Shown: positions 44,939-55,008, counted from the stretch's first letter. The stretch is 64,000 nucleotides of DNA from Dermatophilus congolensis (GCF_900447215.1 NZ_UFYA01000001.1:806001-870000); one strand, 5' to 3'. Notes: a model not told the origin generated them from the sequence alone. Program-made: numbers and translations.

Positions 44939-47452
44939 ATGGAGGGTCCAGAAATCACGTTCGCCGAAACCGTCATCGACAACGGAAAGTTCGGCAAGCG
45001 CACCATTCGGTTCGAAACCGGACGTCTCGCAAAGCAGGCCGCAGGCTCGGTCACTGCTTACATCTTTGAAGATGAGATGGACACCGGCACCGCTCTGCTG
45101 TCCACCACCACCGCGGGCAAGACACCCAAGGACCAGTTCGACTTCTTCCCGCTGACCGTTGACGTTGAAGAACGCCAGTACGCTGCGGGCAAAATTCCCG
45201 GTTCGTTCTTCCGCCGTGAAGGCCGCCCCGGCACCGACGCGATCCTGACCTGCCGCCTCATCGACCGCCCGTTGCGTCCCTCCTTTGTGAAGGGCCTGCG
45301 CAACGAGGTTCAGGTTGTCATCACCGTTCTCGCTAGCCACCCGGACTACCAGTACGACGTGCTGGCGATCAACGCAGCATCGGCATCCACGCAAATTTCC
45401 GGTCTGCCGTTCTCTGGCCCGGTCGGTGGCGTCCGTGTTTCTTTGATCGACGGACAGTGGGTTGCTTTCCCTGACTTCTCACACGCCGAGAAATCCACCT
45501 TCGACATGGTTGTTGCAGGCCGCATCGTTGGCCAGAACGCTGACGGCAGTGACGATGTTGCCATCATGATGGTGGAAGCTGAATCCACGGAATCCACGTG
45601 GCAGCTGGTGAAAAACGAAGGCAAGACCGCCCCGACCGAAGAGGTCGTTGCCGAGGGGCTCGAAGCCGCCAAGGTGTTCATCGCGCAGCTGTGTAAAGCC
45701 CAGTCCGAGCTGGCCGCTACCGCTGCCAAAGAGGTCCGCGAATTCCCGCTGTTCCTTGACTACCAGGACGATGTTTACGCCGCTGTTGAGGCAGCTTCTG
45801 GTGAGAAACTCCGCGAACTGCTCTCAGTAGCAGACAAGCAGGAACGCGAAGACGGCATCGATGATCTGAAAGAAGAACTCAAGTCTTCGCTCGCCGGAAC
45901 TGAAGAAGAACCAGGCGAATTTGCTGGGCGGGAAAAAGAAATTTCCGCCGCCTACAAAGCCGTCCAAAAGAACCTGGTCCGCGAGCGCATTCTGCGTGAG
46001 CAGGTCCGCATCGATGGCCGTGGCTTGGCCGATATTCGGGCACTCTCGGCCGAAGTTGAGGTGCTTCCACGAGTTCACGGTTCGGCGATCTTCGAACGCG
46101 GTGAAACCCAGATTATGGGCGTGACCACCCTGAACATGCTCCGCATGGAGCAGCAAGTGGACTCGCTGAGCCCGCATACGCGCAAGCGGTACATGCACAA
46201 CTACAACTTCCCGCCGTTCTCCACTGGCGAGACCGGGCGCGTTGGTTCGCCTAAGCGTCGCGAGATCGGTCACGGCATGCTGGCCGAACGCGCGCTCGTG
46301 CCTGTTCTTCCCAGCCGTGAAGAATTCCCATACGCAATCCGTCAGGTCTCTGAAGCCCTCGGATCTAACGGGTCGACCTCGATGGGGTCGGTCTGTGCAT
46401 CGACGCTGTCACTGCTCAACGCCGGTGTGCCGTTGCGCGCCCCAGTTGCTGGTATCGCGATGGGTCTGGTCTCGGCCGAAATCGACGGCGAAATGAAGTA
46501 CGCGGCGCTGACCGACATCCTTGGCGCCGAAGATGCCTTCGGTGACATGGACTTCAAGGTTGCCGGTACGCGCGAATTCGTTACCGCTATTCAGTTGGAC
46601 ACCAAGCTCGACGGCATCCCTGCCTCCGTGCTTGGCGGGGCTTTGAAGCAGGCCCGCGAAGCTCGCTTCCACATCCTCGACGTCATGCTCGAGGCCATCG
46701 ACACCCCCGACGAGATGAGCCCCTTCGCGCCTCGCGTGATCTCGGTTCAGGTTCCCGTCGACAAGATCGGTGAAGTCATCGGCCCGAAGGGCAAGATGAT
46801 CAACCAGATCCAGGAAGACACTGGTGCAGACATCTCGATCGAAGATGACGGCACCGTCTTCATTGGTGCTACTGACGGCCCCTCGGCCGAAGCAGCACGT
46901 GCCGCTGTCAACGCGATCGCTAACCCACAGATGCCAGAGGTTGGCGAACGCTTCCTTGGCACAGTGGTCAAGACCACCACGTTCGGTGCGTTTATCTCCC
47001 TGCTTCCGGGCAAAGACGGCCTCTTGCACATCTCTGAAGTGCGCAAACTGGTCGGTGGCAAGCGCATTGACGTGGTCGATGATGTTCTGGCAGTGGGTCA
47101 GAAAGTGCAGGTTGAGCTTAAAGAAATCGACCCGCGCGGAAAGCTGTCCCTTGCCGTTGTGCTGACCGAAGAGCAGCAGGCAGCAGCCGAGGCTGCAGCT
47201 TCCGAAGGAGCTAGCTCCAGCTCCAGTTCCGAAGGTGAAAGCGACTCCCGTCCGCGTCGCCGCGGCGGACGAGGTGACAACGGTGGGCGCCGCCCGCGTC
47301 GCGACGACGATGACGCCCCGCGTCCCCGCCGTCGCCGCCGGACGCACCACGATGACAATGTCGAATCCGGCACGAACACTCGCGAGGCCAAAGAGCTCGT
47401 CGACTCCGCTAAAGCTTCCGAGGGCGCAAGTAACTCCTCCGAAGAAGCCTGA
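44939..47452 (+). CDS. pnp: Polyribonucleotide nucleotidyltransferase (PNPase)
   Basis: About 837 residues; ATG 44939 has AAAGGAGGG 6 bases upstream and matches the family start ([10 protein letters not shown]). Two RNase PH-like domains frame a helical domain, followed by a KH domain ([13 protein letters not shown]) and an S1 domain ([26 protein letters not shown]). It degrades RNA by phosphorolysis and forms the degradosome core. A tail of about 90 residues after S1 is rich in Ser, then Arg/Gly/Asp ([12 protein letters not shown]), then Glu/Ser; similar disordered tails occur in actinobacterial PNPase/GpsI. Confidence 0.97.
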   Translation: MEGPEITFAETVIDNGKFGKRTIRFETGRLAKQAAGSVTAYIFEDEMDTGTALLSTTTAGKTPKDQFDFFPLTVDVEERQYAAGKIPGSFFRREGRPGTDAILTCRLIDRPLRPSFVKGLRNEVQVVITVLASHPDYQYDVLAINAASASTQISGLPFSGPVGGVRVSLIDGQWVAFPDFSHAEKSTFDMVVAGRIVGQNADGSDDVAIMMVEAESTESTWQLVKNEGKTAPTEEVVAEGLEAAKVFIAQLCKAQSELAATAAKEVREFPLFLDYQDDVYAAVEAASGEKLRELLSVADKQEREDGIDDLKEELKSSLAGTEEEPGEFAGREKEISAAYKAVQKNLVRERILREQVRIDGRGLADIRALSAEVEVLPRVHGSAIFERGETQIMGVTTLNMLRMEQQVDSLSPHTRKRYMHNYNFPPFSTGETGRVGSPKRREIGHGMLAERALVPVLPSREEFPYAIRQVSEALGSNGSTSMGSVCASTLSLLNAGVPLRAPVAGIAMGLVSAEIDGEMKYAALTDILGAEDAFGDMDFKVAGTREFVTAIQLDTKLDGIPASVLGGALKQAREARFHILDVMLEAIDTPDEMSPFAPRVISVQVPVDKIGEVIGPKGKMINQIQEDTGADISIEDDGTVFIGATDGPSAEAARAAVNAIANPQMPEVGERFLGTVVKTTTFGAFISLLPGKDGLLHISEVRKLVGGKRIDVVDDVLAVGQKVQVELKEIDPRGKLSLAVVLTEEQQAAAEAAASEGASSSSSSEGESDSRPRRRGGRGDNGGRRPRRDDDDAPRPRRRRRTHHDDNVESGTNTREAKELVDSAKASEGASNSSEEA

Positions 47453-47487
47453 GTGAGTCGCTAGCTCGCATCGTCAGAGCAAGCTGC

Positions 47488-47525
47488 CTGTGGGGCTCTT
47501 CCCGTCATCGGGAAGAGCCCCACAG
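47488..47525 (+). terminator. Terminator of pnp
   Basis: Perfect 17-bp stem 47488-47504 / 47509-47525 with a TCAT loop. Confidence 0.88.
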
Positions 47526-47627
47526 AAGCATCCGGGGGTTCCTGGCCGCGCCGAATAGGAAACAATCCACAGCGGGCGTTGTCCCCAGAGCGCATGCGGC
47601 AGCAGAACACGCTTTACGCTGGCGAGC

Positions 47628-49139
47628 ATGACTCAATCAACCCCAGAAGACCGAAAGCATCTCGGCATGCTCCGGTTAAAACCGGTGGAAGACATCCTCC
47701 ATCAGCAGGACGATGAGTCCGCTGTCGCCGGTGAAACTGGCCAATTCGTCAAACGCCTCGGGTTGAAAGACCTCATCGGTTTCGGCGTAGGCATGATCAT
47801 CGGCACCGGGATTTTCACCCTCACCGGGATCGAGGCCAAGAACCACGCAGGCCCAGCCGTGGTCTCGGCCTTTCTTATTGCCGGAGCAGTGAGCGGGTTG
47901 GCTGCGCTGTGCTACGCCGAGCTCGCTGCCGCTGTCCCGACTGCGGGATCGGCATACACCTACACATACGCCACCATTGGTGAGATCTTCGCGTGGATCA
48001 TCGGGTGGGACCTGGTTCTGGAATTCGCGCTCGGTGCTGCCGTGGTATCGCGAGGATGGTCGGGATACATGCTGCACCTGTTCCCCTGGTTACCGAGTTC
48101 ATTATTCGGTGAAGGATCAGTCATCAATCTCGGGGCTATCGGGATCGCCATCATTCTTGGGGTGGTTGCCACGATAGGGGTCCGTGAGAGCGCCTGGGTC
48201 ACCAACCTGCTTGTGGCAGTCAAAGTTTCCATTTGTGTGTTCATCATTGCGCTCGGTGCCTTCTTCGTGAAAGCGCAGAACTGGCAGCCATTCATTCCAC
48301 CGTCGCAGCCCAGTGCTGCCGACACCGCATCAGGATTGAAGCAGCCTCTTTCGCAGTGGGTGTTCGGTTTTGAGCCCGCAGCATTCGGGATTGGTGGAGT
48401 GCTTACCGCAACGGCAGTGGTTTTCTTCGCCTATTCCGGGTTCGAATCAGTAGCGAACATGGCTGAAGAATCCACGAACCCCGCCAAAGACATGCCTCGA
48501 GGACTGATCGGCGCGTTGGTACTGTGCATGATTTTGTACATGGGCGTCTCCGCTGTGATCACCGGAATGGTTCCCTACAACCGCATTGATGAAGGGGCTC
48601 CTTTGGCTGCAGCGTTCACCTCTGTCGGGTTGGGGTGGGCTGGAGTTCTGATCTCTATCGCTGCGATTTGTGGCCTGACTTCGGTGATTTTGGTGGACAT
48701 CGTAGGGATGGGGCGGATCGGTTTCGCGATGGGCCGAGACAAACTTCTACCAGCGTGGATTGGTCGGTTGCATCCCAAGTACGGCACCCCCTCGAGGATG
48801 ACGCTTTTGACGACGGCTTTTGTTGTCCTTCTTGGCGGCTTCGTTCCGTTGGCGGAACTGGCTGACATGGTCGCCATCGGAACACTGTTTGCGTTTGTCG
48901 TTGTCAGCGTGGCTGTGCCGGTGCTACGGCGAACTTGCCCAGACCTGAAACGGCCTTTCCGGGTCCCGTTCTCACCCGTTGTGCCAATAATTTCGGTGTT
49001 GGCATGCCTGTTTTTGATGACCAACTTGTCTTTGGAGACGTGGATTCGGTTCCTGGTGTGGTTTGGGATCGGTGTGGTTATTTACGTGACGTACAGCTAC
49101 CGGCATGCCCGCGTTGGTAGTGAGAGCACGGCTGGTTGA
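47628..49139 (+). CDS. APC-family cationic amino-acid transporter
   Basis: A 503-residue permease with about 12-14 membrane segments. The substrate loop GVGMIIGTGIFTLTG and AGPAVVSAFLIAG place it in the APC superfamily; ALCYAELAAAVPTAGSAYTYTYATIGE and the segment GYSGFESVANMAEES-type (AYSGFESVANMAEESTNP) are typical of the CAT/YfnA group. It probably takes up basic or neutral amino acids with protons. ATG 47628 chosen; cytoplasmic N-terminus of about 45 residues. Confidence 0.9.
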   Translation: MTQSTPEDRKHLGMLRLKPVEDILHQQDDESAVAGETGQFVKRLGLKDLIGFGVGMIIGTGIFTLTGIEAKNHAGPAVVSAFLIAGAVSGLAALCYAELAAAVPTAGSAYTYTYATIGEIFAWIIGWDLVLEFALGAAVVSRGWSGYMLHLFPWLPSSLFGEGSVINLGAIGIAIILGVVATIGVRESAWVTNLLVAVKVSICVFIIALGAFFVKAQNWQPFIPPSQPSAADTASGLKQPLSQWVFGFEPAAFGIGGVLTATAVVFFAYSGFESVANMAEESTNPAKDMPRGLIGALVLCMILYMGVSAVITGMVPYNRIDEGAPLAAAFTSVGLGWAGVLISIAAICGLTSVILVDIVGMGRIGFAMGRDKLLPAWIGRLHPKYGTPSRMTLLTTAFVVLLGGFVPLAELADMVAIGTLFAFVVVSVAVPVLRRTCPDLKRPFRVPFSPVVPIISVLACLFLMTNLSLETWIRFLVWFGIGVVIYVTYSYRHARVGSESTAG

Positions 49140-49161
49140 TAACTGATTTGTCTGCACTGTG

Positions 49162-49210
49162 CAGGTAAGCGGCGGTATCCGGCAGGGTGTCGGTTACCGC
49201 CGCTTACCTG
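49162..49210. terminator. Terminator hairpin after the amino-acid transporter
   Basis: Perfect 16-bp arms 49162-49177 and 49195-49210, 23 bases past the stop, facing the convergent methyltransferase gene. Confidence 0.8.
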
Positions 49211-49311
49211 TGTGCCTGGCGGTGATGTTCTGCTTTCGTGGATGCAGGAATTGGCCAGGATTACTGCAGGTGAGCCGTCGGTTGCAGTGGCTCGTTCAGC
49301 CCGTCACAGGG

Positions 49312-50361
49312 TCAGGCGTGCGACCCCAGTGCGACGATGTGCTCAGGTAGCCGGTCGTTGTTGCCGTACATGAAGTGGTTGCTCATGTTCTCTGAGAATC
49401 GGCTGGCCTCGGTGTATTTGCCAACGGCTTCAGCTACCTGACGTACCAGCATCGGGCTCGCGCCGCAGCACACGCCGAGGTAGTGGGCGCCGAGATCGAA
49501 TGCTTCTTTGGCGAACGCCTCGATCTCGTACCGGTTGGTGTAGAGCGGGTCGAGGGCGGTGGGGAAAGCACGTCCGTGTGGCGAGGGAACGCTGGCAGAG
49601 ACGTCGGAGAGGTTGAAGAAGGTGGGTTCTTCTTGGGAGGTGCGGTAGGGGATAGGTAGTGCCCCTACGTGGCAGGTCACTGCCTTTCGGATGGCGCGTA
49701 GCCAGGGCATCATCGTTTCTGGTCCGCGGAAGCAGTTCAGTCCTACTACGTCTGCGCCGCCTTGTTCTAAGCGGCAGGCTGTTTCGACAATGTCGACGCC
49801 GTCGGTCATTTCATTGGCGGCCATCGGTGCGATGGTGAGTACGACGGGCAGGCCGCTGCTTTTTGCTACTTCGAGGGCGGTGAGTGCTTCGCCTGCGTAG
49901 TAGAACGTTTCACCGATGATGAGGTCGGCGCCTTCGTCGACAGCCCAGCCCACCATTTCGGTGAACATGGCGCGTACTTCGGCTTGGGATGCGGGGTCTG
50001 CGGGGTCCCAGATATTGCTGTTGCTGATGTTGCCGGCCATGAGGTTGCCGGGGACGGCATCGGCGACGTTGCGGGCGATTTGCAGTGCGGCGCGGTTCAA
50101 TGGTTCGAGTAGGTCTTCTTTACCGATGACGCGCATTTTTTCGCGGTGGCCGTTGTAGGTGAAGGCCTCGACGATGTCAGAGCCAGCGCGTTGGAAGTCC
50201 ACGTGCAGGGCTCGTAGTGCGTCTGGATGTTCTAGGGCTACCTCAGGTACGAATTCGCCTGCGGTGAGGTATCCACGGCGTTCCAGTTCGAACAGGAATC
50301 CTTCTGCGCAGATCACGGGGCCTGCGTCGAGGCGTTCGACCAGGGTGGGCTGTTCACTCAT
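49312..50361 (-). CDS. BHMT/MmuM-type homocysteine S-methyltransferase
   Basis: About 349 residues from ATG 50361 with GAGGAGAG upstream. Zinc-dependent, cobalamin-independent methyltransferase fold: zinc cysteines in GLNCFRG and GVCCGAS; substrate region DIVEAFTYNGHREKM. The N-terminal FLFELERRGYL and the C-terminus recall betaine-homocysteine methyltransferases more than MmuM. It makes methionine from homocysteine using betaine or S-methylmethionine as donor (donor not decidable). A cobalamin riboswitch lies directly upstream, so it is probably turned off when vitamin B12 is available. Confidence 0.87.
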   Translation of the reverse strand: MSEQPTLVERLDAGPVICAEGFLFELERRGYLTAGEFVPEVALEHPDALRALHVDFQRAGSDIVEAFTYNGHREKMRVIGKEDLLEPLNRAALQIARNVADAVPGNLMAGNISNSNIWDPADPASQAEVRAMFTEMVGWAVDEGADLIIGETFYYAGEALTALEVAKSSGLPVVLTIAPMAANEMTDGVDIVETACRLEQGGADVVGLNCFRGPETMMPWLRAIRKAVTCHVGALPIPYRTSQEEPTFFNLSDVSASVPSPHGRAFPTALDPLYTNRYEIEAFAKEAFDLGAHYLGVCCGASPMLVRQVAEAVGKYTEASRFSENMSNHFMYGNNDRLPEHIVALGSHA

Positions 50362-50365
50362 TATT

Positions 50366-50404
50366 GCTCTCCTCGGCAATTTTGGAGCTTCACCACGAGG
50401 GAGC
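50366..50404 (-). promoter_or_regulatory. Possible hairpin hiding the methyltransferase ribosome-binding site
   Basis: On the minus strand GCTCCCTCG (50404-50396) can pair with CGAGGAGAGC (50375-50366), with one bulge. The second arm contains the Shine-Dalgarno. It could be the off-state of the cobalamin riboswitch just upstream. Confidence 0.45.
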
Positions 50405-50499
50405 GGATGAGCCGCAGGTGTCGATGCGCGGGCGTGCCTGTTTGTGGGCATGCCTAAAGATGACGCCGCGGCCGTCCATCACTCGTGGATCGGCATATT

Positions 50500-50660
50500 G
50501 GTGACGGCGCAGGCGGTCTCCTGACTTTCAGGTCGAACGCTCTTCCTCAGCCTTCCCGGAGGGACTCCAGTGGCATGTGTGAGGTGGAGCTTCCTGATCA
50601 CAGTGGCGAGGACCGTGCCGGTTTTTCACCGGCTTCCCGTTTCTGCGTCGTGTGCCCGGG
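50500..50660 (-). promoter_or_regulatory. Cobalamin (B12) riboswitch
   Basis: Read on the minus strand the element contains GGGAAGCCGGTGAAAAACC, then GTCCTCGCCACTGTGATCAGG, then the B12 box AGTCAGGAGACCGCC (50526-50512), in the conserved order of cobalamin aptamers. CGCAG (50647-50643) and CTGCG (50512-50508) can close it. The downstream gene on the same strand is the BHMT-like methyltransferase, about 150 bases away. The chelatase gene ends at 50735 just upstream, so the element is not leading that gene. Confidence 0.93.
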
Positions 50661-50734
50661 AGTCTAAGCGTGACGCGGTTTTTCGTCTCATGCCCGACCG
50701 GATAACGGACAGGTGTGTACCGCGGCGAGAGGGG

Positions 50735-51745
50735 TTAGGAGTGTCTGGTGGTGGTCATGGGGACCTCGCCGATCGCTTCCAGTGGGCGGCGGCGCATGCG
50801 GTGGGGGAGGACGAGGTGGGCTGCTTCGTCGAGGTCGTTTTCGGTGATGGTTCCGCGTCCGTGCCAGGCTGCGAGTGCTTTGGCTGCGCGGAGCATCATG
50901 ATGTCGGCGCGGTGTCCGTCAACACCTGCTTCCATGCAGGTTCGAGCTACGGTGTAGAGGTGTTCGCGGGGGACGGTGACGTCTTTGACGCGGTGCATTG
51001 CTCCGGCGATGCGGCGGGAGAGGCGGCGGGATTCTTCTTCCCAGCGGCAGACGAAGCCTGCGGGGTCGTCTTCGTAGGCTAGGCGGCGTTCGACGATTTG
51101 GATACGTTCGGCGATAGATGTTGACCCGTTGATGGTGACGCATAGGCCGAAGCGGTCGAGGAATTGTGGACGTAGTTCTCCTTCTTCGGGGTTCATGGTG
51201 CCGATGAGGGTGAACCGGGCGGGGTGGGAGAGGCTTACGCCTTCGCGTTCGACGGTGTTGACGCCCATTGCGGCTGAGTCCAGGAGTAGGTCGACGAGGT
51301 GGTCGTCGAGGAGGTTGACTTCGTCGACGTAGAGGATGCCGCGGTGTGCGGCGGCGAGCAGGCCTGGGTCGAGGCGGCGGGTTCCGTCTTTGAGGGCGTG
51401 TTCGAGGTTGAGGGTGCCGGTGATGCGGTCTTCGGTGGCGCCGATGGGTAGTTCGATGACGGGTACGCGGACGTTTTTGATGGGGGGTGTATCACCGAGG
51501 TTGGGTTCGAGATGTTCGCGTAGGTCGTGGTACTCCTCGGGGGAGAGGTGGAAGGGGGATCCGTCGATTTCGGGGTGGGTGGGGAGCAGTTCGGCTAGGG
51601 CGCGTACGGCAGTGGATTTGGCGGTGCCTTTTTCGCCGCGGATGAGTACGCCGGATAGTGCGGGGGAGATGACGGCTAGGAGGAGGGCTAGGCGCATTTC
51701 GTCTTGTCCGACGATGGCGGCGAAGGGGTATGGGGGGCGGTGCAT
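50735..51745 (-). CDS. ChlI/BchI-type metal-chelatase AAA+ subunit
   Basis: A 336-residue AAA+ ATPase. PFAAIVGQDEM start, Walker A GEKGTAKST, Walker B ILYVDEVNLL, and TMNPEEGELRPQFLDRFGL, all hallmarks of the magnesium-chelatase I family. It drives insertion of Mg or Co into a tetrapyrrole with a ChlD/CobT-like partner and a large ChlH/CobN subunit, which is not in the window. Lies 22 bases downstream of the ChlD-type gene. Confidence 0.9.
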   Translation of the reverse strand: MHRPPYPFAAIVGQDEMRLALLLAVISPALSGVLIRGEKGTAKSTAVRALAELLPTHPEIDGSPFHLSPEEYHDLREHLEPNLGDTPPIKNVRVPVIELPIGATEDRITGTLNLEHALKDGTRRLDPGLLAAAHRGILYVDEVNLLDDHLVDLLLDSAAMGVNTVEREGVSLSHPARFTLIGTMNPEEGELRPQFLDRFGLCVTINGSTSIAERIQIVERRLAYEDDPAGFVCRWEEESRRLSRRIAGAMHRVKDVTVPREHLYTVARTCMEAGVDGHRADIMMLRAAKALAAWHGRGTITENDLDEAAHLVLPHRMRRRPLEAIGEVPMTTTRHS

Positions 51746-51767
51746 GGGGTCTCCTGCGGGGGTGTGG

Positions 51768-53726
51768 TTAGTGGGGGATTTGGGTGCGGACGAGGTGGAT
51801 GAGGTCGTCTGCGTGGAGTTCGTCGATGGTGTGGCAGGGGGCGTTGAGGGCGTGTGCGAGGGCGGCGGCGTGGCCGAGTCGGGCAGTGGTGGGGTTTTCG
51901 GTGTCGACGACTATCCAGCTGGTTCGGGGGTCTTTGCCGAGGTTGGTGGCGAGGCGGTGGGCTTGGTTGATTGCGCTGGGTGTGGGGTCGCCGTCGAGGT
52001 CGATGTTGGCGCAGCCGTCGCTGACGAGGATGAGTAGGGGGCGTAGTTCGGGGGTTTTGTGTAGGAGGTTGTGTAGGAGGCGGCTGGTGGTGGTTAGGGC
52101 GGTGGGTAGTGGGGTGGGGCCGCCGATGGGTAGGTCGGTCAGGAGGCGTCCGGCTAGTTCGATGGAGGAGGTGGGGGGTAGGAGGATGTGGGCGTTGCGG
52201 TGGTGGAAGGTGATGAGGGCGACGCGGTTGCGTTTTTGGTAGGCGTCGAGGAGGAGGGAGAGGATGGCGCCTTTGGCTGCGGTCATGCGGTTTTGGGCGC
52301 CCATGGAGCCGCTGGCGTCGACGATGAAGATGGTGCAGTTTCCGGGGTGGTGTTGGCGGATTTTTTCTTGCCAGTCGCTGCGTTTGATTTGGATGCGGCC
52401 GTGGGGGTTGTTGCGGGTGTGCTGGTGGGGTGCTGCGGCGCGGATGGTGGCGTCGAGGGCGAGTTCGCCGGTGGTGTTGGGGCGTGCTGGGCGGGAGCGG
52501 ATGTAGCGGCCGCGGTGGGCGGTGGTGGGGGTGTTTTTGCGGCCGGGGGTGTGGGGGTTGGTGGTGTTGGTGGCCAGGGGGATGACGGGGAATGTGGTGC
52601 CGGGGAGGGGGATGAGGGAGCAGGTTGCGGGGGTATCGGTGTCGTTGTCGCTGGGGGTTGGGTCTGTGGTTGTGGGGGTGGGTTGGGGTGTGAGGGAGGT
52701 TCCTGTGGTGTTGTCGGGGTTGGTGGTGTGATTTTGTTTGTGGTTGGTGGTCGGTGGTGGGGATTGGTGGCTGGTGGGGTGGGTTTTGGGTGGGGTGTGG
52801 TGGGGGAGGTTGGGCAGTGAGGGTGAGGTGTGTGGGGTGGGTTGGGGTGTGTCGGTGGGGGTGGTGGGGTTAGGGGTGGTGTGGCTGCGGTGGGTGAGGA
52901 CGAGGGAGGTGACGGCGTGGACGTCTTCGGTGGTGGCGTGGCGCCGTCCGTGCCAGGCGGCGTGGGCGCGAGTGGCTTGGGTGAGGACGATGTCGGCGCG
53001 GTGTCCGGCGACATGGTTGGTGGTGGTGATTGTGGTGATGAGGTTGTGGAGTTCGGGACAGAGGTTGATGTGGGGGAGTAGGTTGCGGGCGGCTTGTAGG
53101 TGGGTGGCGTGGTGGTGTTCGTGGGGTGCCCAGGTGTGGGCGAATGCGTGGGGGTTGTTTTCGTAGGCGAGGGTGCGTTCGAGTAGGAGGACGCGGGTGT
53201 CGAGGTCGGTGATGGAGGTGATGTCGACGCATAGCCCGAATCGGTCGAGGGTGTGATCGGGGAGGGGTCCTTCTTCGGGGTTCATGGTGCCGATGAGGGC
53301 GAATTGGGCGGGGTGGGTGCAGGAGATGCCTTCGCGTTCGATGCGGGCGGTGCCAGAGGCGGCGGCTTCGAGGACGAGGTTGAGAAGGTGTTCGTCTAGG
53401 AGGTTGATCTCGTCGATGTAGAGAGCGCCTTCGTGTACTTCGCTGAGGATGCCTGGTAGGGGGATAGGTGTTGCATGGGTGAGGGTGGCTTGGATATCGA
53501 GGGTTCCGGTGATGCGGTCTTCGGTGGCGCCTAGGGGAAGAGTGCGCATGATGCCGGTGGGTAGGTGGGCGGCGAAGGCGCGTGCGGCGGTGGATTTGGC
53601 GGTGCCTTTTTCGCCGCGGATGAGTACGCCGCCGATGTGGGGGTCGATGGCGAGGAGGGTGAGTGCGAGTTGGAGGTGTGGTTGTCCAACGATGGCGGTG
53701 AAGGGGTATGGGGGTGGGGGTTTCAT
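51768..53726 (-). CDS. ChlD-type chelatase subunit (AAA+ and VWA domains)
   Basis: A 652-residue protein. AAA+ domain about residues 1-290 (GEKGTAKST, ALYIDEINLL, TMNPEEGPLPDHTLDRFGL), a Thr/Pro/His-rich linker about 290-400, and a VWA domain with MIDAS motif DASGSMGA near residue 470. It forms hexameric assemblies with the I subunit for metal insertion (Mg or Co). The linker is unusually long and of low complexity. Transcribed after the metal-binding-type lipoprotein (22-base gap). Confidence 0.9.
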   Translation of the reverse strand: MKPPPPYPFTAIVGQPHLQLALTLLAIDPHIGGVLIRGEKGTAKSTAARAFAAHLPTGIMRTLPLGATEDRITGTLDIQATLTHATPIPLPGILSEVHEGALYIDEINLLDEHLLNLVLEAAASGTARIEREGISCTHPAQFALIGTMNPEEGPLPDHTLDRFGLCVDITSITDLDTRVLLLERTLAYENNPHAFAHTWAPHEHHHATHLQAARNLLPHINLCPELHNLITTITTTNHVAGHRADIVLTQATRAHAAWHGRRHATTEDVHAVTSLVLTHRSHTTPNPTTPTDTPQPTPHTSPSLPNLPHHTPPKTHPTSHQSPPPTTNHKQNHTTNPDNTTGTSLTPQPTPTTTDPTPSDNDTDTPATCSLIPLPGTTFPVIPLATNTTNPHTPGRKNTPTTAHRGRYIRSRPARPNTTGELALDATIRAAAPHQHTRNNPHGRIQIKRSDWQEKIRQHHPGNCTIFIVDASGSMGAQNRMTAAKGAILSLLLDAYQKRNRVALITFHHRNAHILLPPTSSIELAGRLLTDLPIGGPTPLPTALTTTSRLLHNLLHKTPELRPLLILVSDGCANIDLDGDPTPSAINQAHRLATNLGKDPRTSWIVVDTENPTTARLGHAAALAHALNAPCHTIDELHADDLIHLVRTQIPH

Positions 53727-53748
53727 GGGGTGGTTTGGGTGGTGGGGG

Positions 53749-55008
53749 TTATTGGGCGGGGACTTGGGTGTAGTAGGTGAATTGGTGGGATGGCATGAGG
53801 TCGGGGTGCAGGATGGCGATGAGGTCGGCTAGGACGAGGTCGGGGCGGACTGCTCCGCTTTGCCAGTAGTCGTTTCCGCCACCTTCGTTGATTCGTTTGG
53901 TGAATGTCCATACGTTGGCTTTTTTGACGGGGGGTAGGTTGGCGATGCGGGCGTCTTTGGAGATGGGGTCGTTGAGGGATTTCCATGGTGTGGTTGGTTC
54001 GGGGGCTAGCCAGGCTTCGGTTCCGGCTCCTCGGGTGAGGACCATTTCGAAGTCCATGGGGCGTGGTTCGGTGCCGTCGAGGTGTTCGAGGACGTATGTG
54101 CCGCCGGCGTCGAGGATTTCGTTAGCGACGTAGTTCTCGCGTCCGGGGGCTTGCCATTTTCCGTCGGTCATGGCGCCTAGCAGCACGGCGGGGCGATGTG
54201 GGACGTGGAGGGCTTTGGCGACGAGGGTGCGGTAGTCGGAGGCGATGCGTTCGAAGCGTGTGTTGGCTTCGGCTTCGGCATCGAGGAATAGGGCAGTGAA
54301 TTTGGTCCATTCGGCTCGTCCGAGGGGGGTGCGTTCGAACCAGTCGGCGTAGGAGACGACGGGGATTTTTTCTTTGCGGAGTTTGGGGTTGGCGGGGTCG
54401 GTGGGTGTGGAGGAGATGAAGAGGTCGGGTTTGAGGGCGGTGATTTGGGCTGGGTCTGCGCCGGTGGCTGTTGGGGTGAGTTTGGTGATTTTTCCGGCTT
54501 TGATGGCGTCTTTGACTTTGCCGCCGCTGATTTTGTCGGCGTCGGTGACGCCGGCGAGGGCTTGGGATTGGTTGAGTAGTTGGAAGGGGGGCACGTGGCC
54601 GGTGGAGCCGGTGGCGGCTTTTTTGACTGGGATTGTCACTTTTTGGGCGGTGGCGAGGTCGCCGGTCAGTTTTGGTTCGGGGGCGCCGCATTGGGTGAGT
54701 ACGTATTTTTGTGAGGGGCCGCCGGGTTTGGTGTGTCGTACGGTGACGACTTTGTAGGAGTTGAAGTATTCGACGTTGACGTTTTCTGCGTCGGAGAACT
54801 TCACCTTGTCGGGGAAGTAGTCCTTTGTGGGGTCGAATTTGTCGATGCAGGCTGCTTGGGCTGGTGGTGCCGATGGGGGGTCAGCTGGTGGTGTGGCGTT
54901 TTCTTGCGGTGTCGCGGCTGTGCCGTCCGGGCTGCTGCATCCGGTGAGTGCTCCTGTGAGGGCGAGGGTGAGTGCGAGCAGCGGGATTGAGGCGCGTAGA
55001 CGTGACAT
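53749..55008 (-). CDS. Substrate-binding lipoprotein of FecB/BtuF type
   Basis: A 419-residue lipoprotein: signal peptide with lipobox LTGC (about residue 24), a Pro/Ala-rich spacer, then a class III periplasmic-binding-protein fold (VPPFQLLNQSQALAGVTDADKISGG, ALKPDLFISS, VPVVSYADWFERTPLGRAEW). These bind siderophores, haem, cobalamin or metal chelates. ATG 55008 has GGAAGG upstream. First gene of an operon with ChlD/ChlI subunits, hinting at a metal or corrinoid link. No permease nearby. Segment about 70-150 is longer than in typical FecB proteins. Confidence 0.83.
   Translation of the reverse strand: MSRLRASIPLLALTLALTGALTGCSSPDGTAATPQENATPPADPPSAPPAQAACIDKFDPTKDYFPDKVKFSDAENVNVEYFNSYKVVTVRHTKPGGPSQKYVLTQCGAPEPKLTGDLATAQKVTIPVKKAATGSTGHVPPFQLLNQSQALAGVTDADKISGGKVKDAIKAGKITKLTPTATGADPAQITALKPDLFISSTPTDPANPKLRKEKIPVVSYADWFERTPLGRAEWTKFTALFLDAEAEANTRFERIASDYRTLVAKALHVPHRPAVLLGAMTDGKWQAPGRENYVANEILDAGGTYVLEHLDGTEPRPMDFEMVLTRGAGTEAWLAPEPTTPWKSLNDPISKDARIANLPPVKKANVWTFTKRINEGGGNDYWQSGAVRPDLVLADLIAILHPDLMPSHQFTYYTQVPAQ

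Noticed and set aside
50500-50660. Cobalamin riboswitch as leader of the chelatase genes
   Set aside because: The aptamer reads on the minus strand and lies downstream of the chelatase stop; only the methyltransferase is in the right position.
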